Below are positions 9,909 through 18,771 of a stretch of 64,000 bases of DNA, piece by piece (the first letter of the stretch is position 1; every line of letters starts with the position of its first letter). The position numbers and the translations under genes were made by a program. The notes under the pieces are model-generated. The model was not told where the DNA came from and made no database searches. It saw nothing but the letters and a program-made list of their open reading frames with translations. Source of the DNA: Corynebacterium sp. HMSC27B11 (GTDB taxonomy: Bacteria > Actinomycetota > Actinomycetes > Mycobacteriales > Mycobacteriaceae); NCBI RefSeq assembly GCF_001815985.1, contig NZ_KV823583.1, positions 1 through 64,000 of the forward strand, in the 5' to 3' direction.

Positions 9909-10886
9909 ATGTCCCGATACACCGGGCCTACGGTGCGCGAGGTGGGGGAGGCGGCCACCATCCAGGCGATCCGTCGTGCGGCCCCGAGCGAACTCAACGG
10001 GGACGACGCGGCGATCCTGCGGCCCACAGCACCGAATTCGCGCCACGTCAGCTGCACCGACATCCTCGTCCTCGGGCGCCACTTCCGGCCCGAATACTCC
10101 ACGGCCTACGAAGTCGGTGTGAAAGCCATCACCCAAAACTTCGCCGACATCCAGGCCATGGGAGCCCGGCCCACCGCGGCCCTGCTTGGGTTGGCGATCC
10201 CGGGTGAGACCCCGCTGAGCTGGGTCAGCGAACTCGCCGAGGGGATTGAGGCCGCCGCCGAACCCTGGGCCGCCGAACTGGTGGGTGGCGACATCGTGCA
10301 GGGCAAAGAACTCCTCATCTCCATCACCGCGCTCGGCGAGCTCACCGGCCCCGCGCCCGCCCTGCGGGTCAACCGCGCCGCGCCGGGGCAGCAGGTCATC
10401 GTGCACGGCAAGCTCGGGCACTCCGCGGCGGGGCTGGACGTGCTGCGCCACTACGGCAGCCGGGCAGCGATCCCGGACGATGAAATCCTGCAGGAACTGG
10501 CCAGCTGGCACTGCGCACCCACCCTGGTGGCGGGGCAGGGGACCGTCGCCCGGGCAGCCGGTGTGGCCAGCATGACTGATAACTCCGACGGGCTGATCTC
10601 CGACCTCAACCACATCGCGACGTCCTCCGGGGTCACCATCGACGTCGAAAAGGCCAGCATCGCCCCCGACGAGATGCTCCAGCACGCGGCAGACGTCTTG
10701 CAGGCGGACCCGTGGAAGTGGGTCTTGGGCGGCGGGGAGGACCACAGCCTTTTGGCCACCACCGCAGCCCGCATCCCCACCGGCTTCCGGCGCATCGGGA
10801 GCACGGGCTCGCAAACCGGTTCGGGACCGAAGGTCACCATCGATCGCGCCACCCCGGTCTACACCGCGGGCTGGTCCTCGCTCTAA
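9909..10886 (+). CDS. thiL: Thiamine-monophosphate kinase
   Basis: ThiL phosphorylates thiamine phosphate to the active cofactor thiamine diphosphate. The 325-residue protein shows the PurM/AIR-synthase-fold signatures: NGDDAAIL near residue 34, CTDILVLGRHF near residue 49 (an Asp that binds Mg/ATP), GGDIVQGKELLIS, and MTDNSDGLISDLNHIA in the C-terminal half. A strong AAGGAGG SD (9896-9902) precedes the ATG by 6 nt. The gene diverges from the DUF3515 gene, with only 29 bp between the two start codons. Confidence 0.95.
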   Translation: MSRYTGPTVREVGEAATIQAIRRAAPSELNGDDAAILRPTAPNSRHVSCTDILVLGRHFRPEYSTAYEVGVKAITQNFADIQAMGARPTAALLGLAIPGETPLSWVSELAEGIEAAAEPWAAELVGGDIVQGKELLISITALGELTGPAPALRVNRAAPGQQVIVHGKLGHSAAGLDVLRHYGSRAAIPDDEILQELASWHCAPTLVAGQGTVARAAGVASMTDNSDGLISDLNHIATSSGVTIDVEKASIAPDEMLQHAADVLQADPWKWVLGGGEDHSLLATTAARIPTGFRRIGSTGSQTGSGPKVTIDRATPVYTAGWSSL

Positions 10887-10917
10887 GCCCCACACGACAC
10901 CGGCTAGGAGGCCCACC

Positions 10918-11553
10918 ATGATCTACGTGCACCCCAATTGGCAGCTACCCGGGCTGGAGGAAACTCTGCACAAAGCGCAGGCCGCCCACGCGCCGGGCCA
11001 ACAGGTCCTCCCGCCGGAGGAATACATCCTGCGGGCCTTCGAAGTCGACCCGGCTGAGGTGAAGTGCCTCATCGTGGGGCAGGACCCATATCCCACCCCT
11101 GGGCACGCGGTGGGGCTCGCGTTCTCCTCCGAAGGTGAGCAGATCCCGAAGTCCCTGCAGAACATCTTCACGGAATACAGCGAGGACCTGGGCCTGCCCC
11201 GGCCCACCACCGCGGACCTAAGCCCCTGGCTGGACGAGGGGGTGCTGCTGCTCAACCGGGTGCTCACGGTGCTCGCGGGACAGGCGAATAGCCACCGGGG
11301 CTTGGGATGGGAGGCCATTACGGAGGCCGCGGTCCGCCAGGTCGCAACCAACGAGCACTTCTGCGCGATCCTCTGGGGCAAACAGGCCCAGCAGCTGGCG
11401 GGCATCATCGGGGCTGAGCGCTGCATCATGTCCCCGCACCCATCGCCGCTGTCTGCCTACCGCGGGTTCTTCGGCTCCCGGCCCTTCAGTCGGGCCAATG
11501 AAATCCTGCGGGCCCAGGGTGCCGATCCCGTGGATTGGCGCCTCGACCGTTAA
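10918..11553 (+). CDS. ung: Uracil-DNA glycosylase, family 1
   Basis: The enzyme removes uracil from DNA to start base-excision repair. At 211 residues it is of normal size. Both active-site motifs are intact: GQDPYPTPGHAVG (catalytic Asp in motif 1, about residues 60-72) and HPSPLSAYRGFFGSRPF (catalytic His, DNA-intercalation loop, about residues 173-189). An AGGAGG SD lies 6 nt before the ATG. It is 31 bp after thiL and probably cotranscribed. Confidence 0.96.
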   Translation: MIYVHPNWQLPGLEETLHKAQAAHAPGQQVLPPEEYILRAFEVDPAEVKCLIVGQDPYPTPGHAVGLAFSSEGEQIPKSLQNIFTEYSEDLGLPRPTTADLSPWLDEGVLLLNRVLTVLAGQANSHRGLGWEAITEAAVRQVATNEHFCAILWGKQAQQLAGIIGAERCIMSPHPSPLSAYRGFFGSRPFSRANEILRAQGADPVDWRLDR

Positions 11554-11564
11554 GCTGGCAGGCA
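11551..11564 (+). promoter_or_regulatory. Predicted leaderless promoter of the DAK2 gene
   Basis: TAAGCT (11551-11556) overlaps the ung stop codon and stands 7 nt before ATG 11564, with no SD. Confidence 0.55.
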
Positions 11565-13138
11565 TGTCCGAAACGATTTCCGCGCTCGCCGTCACCCATT
11601 GGGTGCGCCGGGCAGCAACACTGCTCGAGGAATCTCAGGCGGAAATCAACCGCATCAACGTGTTCCCCATCGCGGACTCCGACACCGGGTCGAACATGGC
11701 CCACACCGTCCGCGCCGCCTGCGAGGAACTCCAGTCGGCGGTCAGCGAGGGCACGCTGCCGGAACCGGAGGACGCCACCGACGCGAACCTCCCGGCCATC
11801 ACCGCGCTATTGGCCACCGGCGCGGTCAAGGGTGCGCGAGGGAACTCCGGAATGGTGCTGAGCCAGGTCTTCCGTGCCCTCGCGGATGCCTCCGCCCAGG
11901 GGCCGATCGACGCGGCCGCGCTGGTTCGGATGCTCCAGGACGCCGTGGGATTTGCCGAGTCCACCATCGCCGCCCCCGTGGAAGGCACGATTCTCACTGT
12001 CCTGCGCCAGGCCGCCACAGGTGCGAGCACCGCCCATGAGGCGGGCCAGGGGATGAGCGAGATCGTCGACGCGTCGCTCGACGCTGCCCGCGAGGCACTC
12101 TTCGATACCCCCAACCAGCTCGAGGCCCTCGCCGAGGCTGGGGTCTACGATGCCGGCGGAGCAGGATTCATCCTCATACTCGAGGCACTCAAAGACGTCC
12201 TGAGCGGTGGGCCCGCAGGGACAACGCTGAAGGACTCCGGCGCAGCGGGGCACGAGGGTCCAAGAGTTGATAGCGCATCCGGTAGCCACACCGAATCTCA
12301 CGGTGTCCCCGCCGAGCTGGAGTTGCTCTTCTTCTTCCACGGCGACGTCGACCCGCTGCGCGAGGTACTCGCCACGCATGGCGATTCAATCGTTATCGCC
12401 CCCGTGTCCGAGGGACAGGCGAAGGTACACGTCCACACGCTTCAGGCCGGCCCGCTGCTCGAACAGGCCTTCGGCCTGGGACAGGTGACCGAGTTGCGGA
12501 TTGAAGTGCTGCCCAACCAACCGGGCACGCCTGCAGCCGCGACGCGCCGGGCCTCCCGTCCCATCATCGCGCTGGTTTCCGGTCACAACGAGGGCGCGAA
12601 AGATGCGGTAGGCGATTCCGGTGAGGATGTTGGGCAAGATATCTTCGCGGCCGTGGGGGCCGTCAGCCTTGACCCAGCAGCCAGCGAGGAGCAGACCCGG
12701 GCCGCACTGGAGCAGCTGCCCGCCGGTGATATCGCTGTGCTCACCAACGGGGCGGACCCCGCGGCCATCCTGGAGGTAGCCCAGCGGGAGGGCAGTGGCC
12801 GTCAGCTCAACATCATCGACACCGACTCCCTGGTTGGGGGCCTGGCAGCGCTTGCGGTGTTCGATCCGACGAACGATTGGGAGGACAACACGGCGGACAT
12901 GCTGGACGCCAGTGTGTCCCAGCGTTGGTGGCAGGGCCCGCCTGAGCAGCTGCCGCAGGCCGTGGCTGACCTGTTGGCTGATGGTGGGGAACTCGTCACC
13001 TTCATCACCTCCGAACCCGCTGTGGCTACGGCCGTGGAGGCCTTCGTGCAGCGCGCTCGCGAGCAGCACCCCAGCGTGGAATTCCACGAGCATCGCGCTC
13101 GGGGCTTGGGTGCTGCGGTGCAGGTGGGTGTCGAGTAG
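11564..13138 (+). CDS. DAK2 domain protein, FakA/YloV-like kinase
   Basis: This 524-residue protein has an N-terminal DhaL/DAK2 domain (about residues 1-205). It includes INVFPIADSDTGSNMAHT, whose Asp residues bind the two Mg ions and ATP, and GARGNSGMVLSQVFRA. A longer C-terminal DAK1-like/FakA region follows after a low-complexity linker near residues 220-245. Homologues are ATP-binding subunits of fatty acid kinase that act with a DegV-type fatty-acid-binding protein; no DegV gene is next door. Assignment as a fatty acid kinase is therefore by family only. recG begins immediately after the stop codon. Confidence 0.85.
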   Translation: MSETISALAVTHWVRRAATLLEESQAEINRINVFPIADSDTGSNMAHTVRAACEELQSAVSEGTLPEPEDATDANLPAITALLATGAVKGARGNSGMVLSQVFRALADASAQGPIDAAALVRMLQDAVGFAESTIAAPVEGTILTVLRQAATGASTAHEAGQGMSEIVDASLDAAREALFDTPNQLEALAEAGVYDAGGAGFILILEALKDVLSGGPAGTTLKDSGAAGHEGPRVDSASGSHTESHGVPAELELLFFFHGDVDPLREVLATHGDSIVIAPVSEGQAKVHVHTLQAGPLLEQAFGLGQVTELRIEVLPNQPGTPAAATRRASRPIIALVSGHNEGAKDAVGDSGEDVGQDIFAAVGAVSLDPAASEEQTRAALEQLPAGDIAVLTNGADPAAILEVAQREGSGRQLNIIDTDSLVGGLAALAVFDPTNDWEDNTADMLDASVSQRWWQGPPEQLPQAVADLLADGGELVTFITSEPAVATAVEAFVQRAREQHPSVEFHEHRARGLGAAVQVGVE

Positions 13139-15352
13139 ATGCTCGGTTGGCAGGACACCCGCCCGCTCACCACGGCGACCACCCCCGACCGGGCGAAGAA
13201 CCTGGCGGATAAGCCGGGGCTGAAGACCCTTCAGGATGTGTTGCTGACCTTCCCGACCCGCTACGCCAGGCTGGGGACGTCTGACCAGCTGGACATGCTC
13301 GTGCCAGGCGAAATGTACACCTGCGTGGCTCAGATCCTGGGGGTCGAGCAGAAAGAGAACTTTTCGGGCCGCGGGCCGCGAACCTTCATCCGCTTCCGCT
13401 TCACCGACGGCAGCGTGCAGATGGAGTCCGCGCTCTTCGGTAACCCGAAGATGCACCTGGGGGTGATCCAGCCCGGCGCGATCCTGCTGCTGCACGGCAA
13501 GCTGGATACGTTTCGCAACCAGTGGCAGCTGAAGAATCCCAGTTATGTGACGATCGACCCGGGCCCCAGCGCGCGCTTTGGGGCTTATGGCTCGCTGAAG
13601 ACCATCGTCACGATCGCGGGCAGCCAGGAGGCGGCCGAGGAGCTGCTGCGCATGCCTTACCTACCTGGTTATCCGCGCAAGCGGGGTACTTCGACCGCGG
13701 AACTGATCGGCGTGGTGGACCAGATCCTTCGCGGCCCGCTCGCGCCGACGCCAGGGGGTGAGACGATCCCGGAGATGCTGCCGGATCCCACCGCGGCGGG
13801 GACGAGCGTGGACGGCGCCGAATCGGTGCCTGCGTGGCCGACCGGAGCTGACGGTGCGCCGCTGATTCGTTTCGATGCGGCCCTACGAGGCATTCACCAG
13901 CCACCGGAGGAGGGGCCGGGTGCTGCGATCGAACGTTTGAAGTTTAATGAGGCCCTGGAGCTACAGCTCATCATGGCGCTGCGGGCGGCGGACTCCACGC
14001 GGCGCACCTCACCGCGGGTGGATGCGCTGCACTCCGAGCTGCTGGCCTCCTTCATCCACAGCCTGCCCTATCGGCTGAGCGAGGGGCAGACGACCGCGTG
14101 GGACCGGGTCGCCGAAGCGCTCGATTCCACGGTGCCGGCGAACCTCATGCTCCAAGGCGACGTCGGTAGCGGTAAGACCCTGATCGCAGCACTCGCGATG
14201 GTGGCGGCCGCGGATGCTGGCTTGCAGTGCGCCTTCATTGCCCCGACGGAGGTGCTGGCGGTGCAGCACGCGCAGACCTTGACACGCCTGGTCGAGGGGC
14301 TCCCGATTACCATCACGGTTCTCACCGGCAGCCAGAACTCTGAGGTACGCCGCCGAGCCCTGCTGGACATCGTCAGCGGCCAGGCACACATCGTGGTCGG
14401 CACGCACGCGCTGATCCAGGATTCGGTGGAGTTCTTCAACCTGGGGCTCGTGGTCGTCGACGAGCAGCACCGCTTCGGCGTGCGGCAGCGCGATTATCTG
14501 AAGAACAAGGCCGCGACAGGCAAGACCCCGCACATGCTGGTCATGACGGCCACACCGATCCCCCGCAGCGTCGCGATGACGATGTTCGGTGATCTCGAAC
14601 CCATCGTCCTGCCTGGGCTGCCGAGTGGACGCGGTGAGGTGCGCACCGCCGTCGTCCAGGCCGGTCGCCGCGCGTGGGTGGACCGCATGTGGCAGCGAAT
14701 TTCCGAGGACGTCGCCGCCGGTCACCAGGCTTTCGTCGTGGTGCCGCGCATCGAGGGCGAGGACGGGGTTCTGGCCTGGGCGGAGAAGCTGGCGTCGGGC
14801 CCGTTGGCGCACTGCACGGTGGATGTACTGCACGGCAAGATGGCTCCCGAAGAGAAGGCCGCCGCGATGGCGGATTTCGCTGAGGGACGCACGGATGTGC
14901 TGGTTGCCACCACGGTCATCGAGGTCGGGGTGGACGTCCCGAACGCGACGGTGATGGTGATCATCGATGCCGAAAACTTTGGTGTTTCCCAGCTGCACCA
15001 GCTGCGTGGCCGCATCGGCCGAGGCTCGGCCGATGGCTGGTGCATGTTGCACACCACCACACTGCCGGGGTCTGCCAGCTATGACAGACTTGAGGCGGTT
15101 GCGGCGACGACCGACGGCTTCGCGCTGGCCGAGCTGGACCTCGAGCAGCGAACCGAGGGAGATATCCTCGGCGATGACCAGTCCGGGGCCGGTTCCCGCC
15201 GAGCGAGCCTGCTGAACCTCGCAAGCGATGGTGAGATCATCATGCGGGCTAAGGATTACGCCCGGGAATTGGTGGCTAAGCAGGAAGAACTAGCCCGGAG
15301 GCTCGTCGCGGACATTGAGTTGGAAGACCAGGCGTATATCCAGCGCGGCTAG
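13139..15352 (+). CDS. recG: ATP-dependent DNA helicase RecG
   Basis: RecG remodels branched DNA such as stalled forks and Holliday junctions. The 737-residue protein contains an N-terminal wedge/OB domain, then helicase motifs: LQGDVGSGKTLIA (Walker A, about residue 338), VVDEQHRFGV (DEQH box, about residue 440), MTATPIPRS, and the C-terminal DVPNATVMVIIDAENFG and QLRGRIGRG motifs. Its ATG directly abuts the TAG of the upstream DAK2 gene, indicating translational coupling. An Ala/Gly/Pro-rich loop near residues 200-240 looks like a lineage-specific insertion. Confidence 0.97.
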   Translation: MLGWQDTRPLTTATTPDRAKNLADKPGLKTLQDVLLTFPTRYARLGTSDQLDMLVPGEMYTCVAQILGVEQKENFSGRGPRTFIRFRFTDGSVQMESALFGNPKMHLGVIQPGAILLLHGKLDTFRNQWQLKNPSYVTIDPGPSARFGAYGSLKTIVTIAGSQEAAEELLRMPYLPGYPRKRGTSTAELIGVVDQILRGPLAPTPGGETIPEMLPDPTAAGTSVDGAESVPAWPTGADGAPLIRFDAALRGIHQPPEEGPGAAIERLKFNEALELQLIMALRAADSTRRTSPRVDALHSELLASFIHSLPYRLSEGQTTAWDRVAEALDSTVPANLMLQGDVGSGKTLIAALAMVAAADAGLQCAFIAPTEVLAVQHAQTLTRLVEGLPITITVLTGSQNSEVRRRALLDIVSGQAHIVVGTHALIQDSVEFFNLGLVVVDEQHRFGVRQRDYLKNKAATGKTPHMLVMTATPIPRSVAMTMFGDLEPIVLPGLPSGRGEVRTAVVQAGRRAWVDRMWQRISEDVAAGHQAFVVVPRIEGEDGVLAWAEKLASGPLAHCTVDVLHGKMAPEEKAAAMADFAEGRTDVLVATTVIEVGVDVPNATVMVIIDAENFGVSQLHQLRGRIGRGSADGWCMLHTTTLPGSASYDRLEAVAATTDGFALAELDLEQRTEGDILGDDQSGAGSRRASLLNLASDGEIIMRAKDYARELVAKQEELARRLVADIELEDQAYIQRG

Positions 15353-15424
15353 CCCACAGGGCCATACAGCGCGGTCATTGGGTAGGCGCCAGGTGTGTAG
15401 AGGAACAAGGAGAGCCAAGGACTA

Positions 15425-15988
15425 ATGAGCCGCATCATCGCCGGGCAGGCGGGAGGCCGCAGCATCAAGATCCCCAAGCAGGTCACCCGGCCGACCTCCG
15501 ACCGGGCCCGCGAAGGGTTGTTCTCCTCCCTGGAGGCCCGCTTCGGGCTAGCCGGGGAGGTTGTCCTCGACCTTTATGCCGGCTCCGGGGCGTTGGGGCT
15601 CGAGGCCGCCTCCCGGGGCGCGGCGGATGTCACGCTCGTCGAGGCGCTCGACGGGGCGGCAAGCACCATCAAACGGAATATCGCGACGGTGGGGCATCCG
15701 AACACCCACGTGGTTCACGCCAAAGCCATGACCTTCCTGGCGACCGCGCCGAAGCAGCACTACACGATGGTGCTTGCCGACCCACCCTATGAACTGGCCG
15801 ACGACGCGGTGGCGGACATGCTGGCAGCCCTGATCCCGGCGCTGGCGCAGGACGCCGTCGTCGTCGTCGAAAGAAACAGCAAGAGCCCGGAGACCGCATG
15901 GCCTGAAGGATTCGAGCCGACGGGTCAGAAGGTGAAGAAGCGCACCTTTGGCATCGCGCGCTTCGATATGGCGATCTGGCGGGGCTGA
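15425..15988 (+). CDS. rsmD: 16S rRNA (guanine(966)-N2)-methyltransferase RsmD
   Basis: This class I SAM-dependent methyltransferase of 187 residues methylates G966 of 16S rRNA. It shows the family's RIIAGQAGGRSIKIP start, RPTSDRAREGLFSSL, the SAM-binding DLYAGSGALGLEAASRGA and the catalytic LADPPYE motif. An AGGAGA-type SD precedes the ATG. coaD follows, the usual rsmD-coaD pairing in bacteria. Confidence 0.95.
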   Translation: MSRIIAGQAGGRSIKIPKQVTRPTSDRAREGLFSSLEARFGLAGEVVLDLYAGSGALGLEAASRGAADVTLVEALDGAASTIKRNIATVGHPNTHVVHAKAMTFLATAPKQHYTMVLADPPYELADDAVADMLAALIPALAQDAVVVVERNSKSPETAWPEGFEPTGQKVKKRTFGIARFDMAIWRG

Positions 15989-16044
15989 AGCAATTTGCAT
16001 AAAAGGGGAGGGGAGCGGCGGGTGCCCGGCGGGGCGGCCAGCGC

Positions 16045-16059
16045 TACACTAAGACACCA
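16045..16059 (+). promoter_or_regulatory. Predicted leaderless promoter of coaD
   Basis: TACACT (16045-16050) lies 8 nt before ATG 16059; no SD is present. Confidence 0.55.
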
Positions 16060-16553
16060 TGCGAGTAGTCTGCCCAGGATCTTTTGACCCGGTGACGAAC
16101 GGTCACCTCGACATCTTCACGCGCGCTGCGGCCCAGTGGGATGAGGTCATCGTGTTGGTGACCTATAACCCCAACAAGAACGGGCTGTTCAATGAGCAGG
16201 AGCGGGTGGCACTCATCGAGGCAGCCATCGCGGACCTGCCGGAGGAGCGGCGTCCGAAGAACATTCGGATCGACACGTGGGACCGCCTGCTGGTGGACTA
16301 CCTCACCGAGAACAACATCTCCGCACTCGTTAAGGGGCTGCGCAGCTCCCTGGACTACGAGTATGAGCTGCCGATGGCTCAGATGAACCAGCGACTCTCG
16401 GGGGCGGATACCTACTTCCTGCTCACGAGCCCGGAGTACGGTTACGTGTCCTCCACCCTGTGTAAGGAAGTCGCGAAGTACGGCGGGGATGTCTCTGGGC
16501 TGCTGCCGGAGCCCGTGGCTGAGGCAGTGAAGGCGAAGTTCGCCGAGTCCTAA
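16059..16553 (+). CDS. coaD: Pantetheine-phosphate adenylyltransferase
   Basis: CoaD makes dephospho-CoA from 4'-phosphopantetheine and ATP, the penultimate step of coenzyme A synthesis. The 164-residue protein is full length. The nucleotidyltransferase motif FDPVTNGHLDI (TxGH type) is at residues 9-19. RSSLDYEYELPMAQMNQ and YGYVSSTLCKEVAKYGG are the conserved substrate-binding segments. Confidence 0.97.
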   Translation: MRVVCPGSFDPVTNGHLDIFTRAAAQWDEVIVLVTYNPNKNGLFNEQERVALIEAAIADLPEERRPKNIRIDTWDRLLVDYLTENNISALVKGLRSSLDYEYELPMAQMNQRLSGADTYFLLTSPEYGYVSSTLCKEVAKYGGDVSGLLPEPVAEAVKAKFAES

Positions 16554-16655
16554 AGCTCCGTGACCACCGACTCCAGCGAAAGAAAAAATTGTTAATTCCT
16601 GTGACCGGTGTGTTTCTCCGCGAGTGATGCCCTGGAACATGGAATAGTGGTGAGC

Positions 16656-17390
16656 ATGTACAAAACCTTCCAAGGCATGGACGATCTCCAGCACATGGTG
16701 GAGCAGGCTTATAGCGTGCCCATGACATCCAATTGCATGGTGCCGCGCCGCGAGGTGCTCGACATCCTCGACGAGATGCGTAACGCCATTCCCATCGAGA
16801 TGGACGACGCCCAGGACGTCCTCGACCACCGCGACAAGATCCTCCACGACGCTGAGGATCGCGCCGACGGCATGGTCGCCGACGCTGAAGCCGAGCGCGA
16901 CCGGATTCTTGAGGAGGCACACGCCCGCGCGGAGGCGATGGTGCGCGACGCCGAAGAGCGTGCCACCACCACGGTCGCCCAGGCTGAGGACGAAGCTGAC
17001 CGCCTGGTTACCGAGGCCCGCAACGAATACGACCACGTCACCTCCCGCGCCGCCGCGGAATCCGACCGCCTCATCAAGGCCGGCAACGATTCCTACCAGC
17101 GCTCCGTGGACGAGGGCATCGCCGAGCAGCAGCGCCTTGTCTCCGAATCCGAGGTTGTCCGCAACGCCGAGGCGGAGTCCCAGCGCATCGTGCAATCCGC
17201 CCACGCGGACTCCGACCGCCTGCGCAACGAGTGCGACCGCTACGTGGATTCCACCCTCGCGGAGTTCGAGGAATCCCTCTCGGCAACCCTGCGCAGCGTG
17301 GGCCGCGACCGCGCCGCACTGCGCAAGGGGGCTGGCGTCTCCGGACTGCGCAGCGACTCCAACTACGGGGACCACAGCTACGAGGGCTAA
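16656..17390 (+). CDS. sepIVA: DivIVA-domain coiled-coil protein, SepIVA-like
   Basis: From ATG 16656 the protein is 244 residues, about the length of mycobacterial SepIVA, and begins MYKTFQGMDDL as that family does; in-frame GTGs at 16647 and 16650 are alternatives. The N-terminal DivIVA-like part carries VPRREVLDILDEMRNAIP. Residues 50-215 form one long charged coiled coil with repeated DAE and heptad patterns. SepIVA functions in septation and polar growth in mycobacteria, so a cell-division/envelope scaffold role is inferred. It sits between coaD and DUF177-rnc, as in related genomes. Confidence 0.85.
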   Translation: MYKTFQGMDDLQHMVEQAYSVPMTSNCMVPRREVLDILDEMRNAIPIEMDDAQDVLDHRDKILHDAEDRADGMVADAEAERDRILEEAHARAEAMVRDAEERATTTVAQAEDEADRLVTEARNEYDHVTSRAAAESDRLIKAGNDSYQRSVDEGIAEQQRLVSESEVVRNAEAESQRIVQSAHADSDRLRNECDRYVDSTLAEFEESLSATLRSVGRDRAALRKGAGVSGLRSDSNYGDHSYEG

Positions 17391-17474
17391 ACCTCGGGCT
17401 CAACGCGCGGGACGAAGCGAACAGGGCGTCGTCCCAAATGGCGGCGGGGAGGCTAAAGCGGGTACAAAAGGGGT

Positions 17475-18050
17475 ATGAGCAACCCCTTCATCCTCGATGT
17501 TCAGGACATTCTCGGCCAGCAAGGTGGCCCGGAGCACGTTCACACCACCGGTGAAACCCCGCACAACCTCGGCGGGGAAATGTTCGGAATCGCCCCCGGC
17601 ACCAGCGTTGATATCGACTTGATCCTCACCAACCTGGGCGAGGCCATCATGGCCCAGGGGACTGTTAGTGGCCAGGCCAGCGTCGAATGTGGCCGCTGCC
17701 TCCGCCACTTCACAACGGACCTCAGCATCAAGGTCGACCAGGTCTTCGGCACCTCGGCGGACTTCATCACCACCGAGGACGAGGACTCCGACGAGGAGGG
17801 CGACGAGCTGCCGCCTCTGGTCGAGGACGATCGCATCGACCTGACGCAGACGGTGCTCAACGAGGCCGGGCTCAACGCCCCGTTCAACCCCGTCTGCGCT
17901 GATTACGGCCTCGAGTGCGAGACCAACGTCCCAGAGCCGGACGGCATCTCCGAGGAAGAGGCGGAAGAGGAGAAGGTCGACCCGCGCTGGGCCGGCCTGT
18001 CCGCCATTAAGTCCCGCCTGGCCGGGGGTGACGATGGCTCGCAAGCGTAG
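17475..18050 (+). CDS. DUF177/YceD family protein
   Basis: The 191-residue protein carries the family's paired cysteines: VECGRCLRHF near residue 73 and NPVCADYGLEC near residue 140. They may bind a metal. A strongly acidic stretch lies between and after them. DUF177 (YceD) proteins are linked to 23S rRNA processing. In many genomes yceD sits upstream of rpmF, but here rnc follows with an overlap, which also points to an RNA-processing operon. Confidence 0.88.
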   Translation: MSNPFILDVQDILGQQGGPEHVHTTGETPHNLGGEMFGIAPGTSVDIDLILTNLGEAIMAQGTVSGQASVECGRCLRHFTTDLSIKVDQVFGTSADFITTEDEDSDEEGDELPPLVEDDRIDLTQTVLNEAGLNAPFNPVCADYGLECETNVPEPDGISEEEAEEEKVDPRWAGLSAIKSRLAGGDDGSQA

Positions 18051-18771
18051 GCTCACCGGCGAGGCAGCACTTCGCGCCGCATACTCCAAGCACGACCACG
18101 CCCCGCTGCTTCAGGCATGGGGGATTGACCTTTCCGATGAGATGTTGCGGCTGGCGCTCACACACCGTTCCTTCGCGCACGAGAACGACAATGTGCCGAA
18201 TAACGAGCGCCTCGAGTTCCTCGGCGACGCGGTGCTCGGGCTCTCGGTCGCCGAGCAGCTGTACACACAGTTCCCGCAGCGTAGTGAGTCCGATATCTCC
18301 AAGATGCGCGCGGGTGTGGTGAATATGTATGCGCTCGCTGGCCTGGCCCGCAGCCTCGGGCTGGGGGAATATATCCTGCTCGGCCGCGGCGAGATGAAGA
18401 CCGACGGGCAGGATAAGGACTCGATCCTCGCGGACACCGTCGAGGCAATTCTCGGCGCGATCTACCTGGAGCATGGCTTCGCTGTTGCGAAGGCGACCGT
18501 GTTGCGGCTGTTTAAGTCCATGATCGACAAGGCCCCGACCGTGGGGCTCACCATGGACTGGAAGACCACCGTGCAGGAGCGTCTGCGCGAACACGATCTG
18601 CCGATGCCGGAATACGAGGTCACCTCCTCCGGGCCGGAGCACGACAAGGTCTTCTTCGCCACGCTCCTGCTGGACGGCAAGGAGCGCACTCGCGGCCAGG
18701 GGCGTACGAAGAAGGAAGCGGAGCACCAGGCGGCTCGCGCCATGGTGGAGGAACTCGGCAACCGTGCCTGA
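18034..18771 (+). CDS. rnc: Ribonuclease III
   Basis: RNase III cleaves double-stranded RNA, including rRNA precursors. The catalytic signature NNERLEFLGDAVLGL is near residue 54, with the second acidic site (DSILADTVEAILGAIYLE) about residue 130. A double-stranded RNA-binding domain occupies about residues 165-240. I use ATG 18034, giving 245 residues beginning MARKRRLTG; GTG 18028 is an equally possible start two codons upstream. Either start overlaps the end of the DUF177 gene, and the stop overlaps mutM by 8 bp. Confidence 0.95.
   Translation: MARKRRLTGEAALRAAYSKHDHAPLLQAWGIDLSDEMLRLALTHRSFAHENDNVPNNERLEFLGDAVLGLSVAEQLYTQFPQRSESDISKMRAGVVNMYALAGLARSLGLGEYILLGRGEMKTDGQDKDSILADTVEAILGAIYLEHGFAVAKATVLRLFKSMIDKAPTVGLTMDWKTTVQERLREHDLPMPEYEVTSSGPEHDKVFFATLLLDGKERTRGQGRTKKEAEHQAARAMVEELGNRA

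Noticed and set aside
10918-11553. Possible loss of a catalytic residue in Ung because motif 1 reads GQDPYPTPGH rather than GQDPYHGPGQ
   Set aside because: The catalytic Asp and the later HPSPLS His are intact, and the variant is typical of actinobacterial enzymes.
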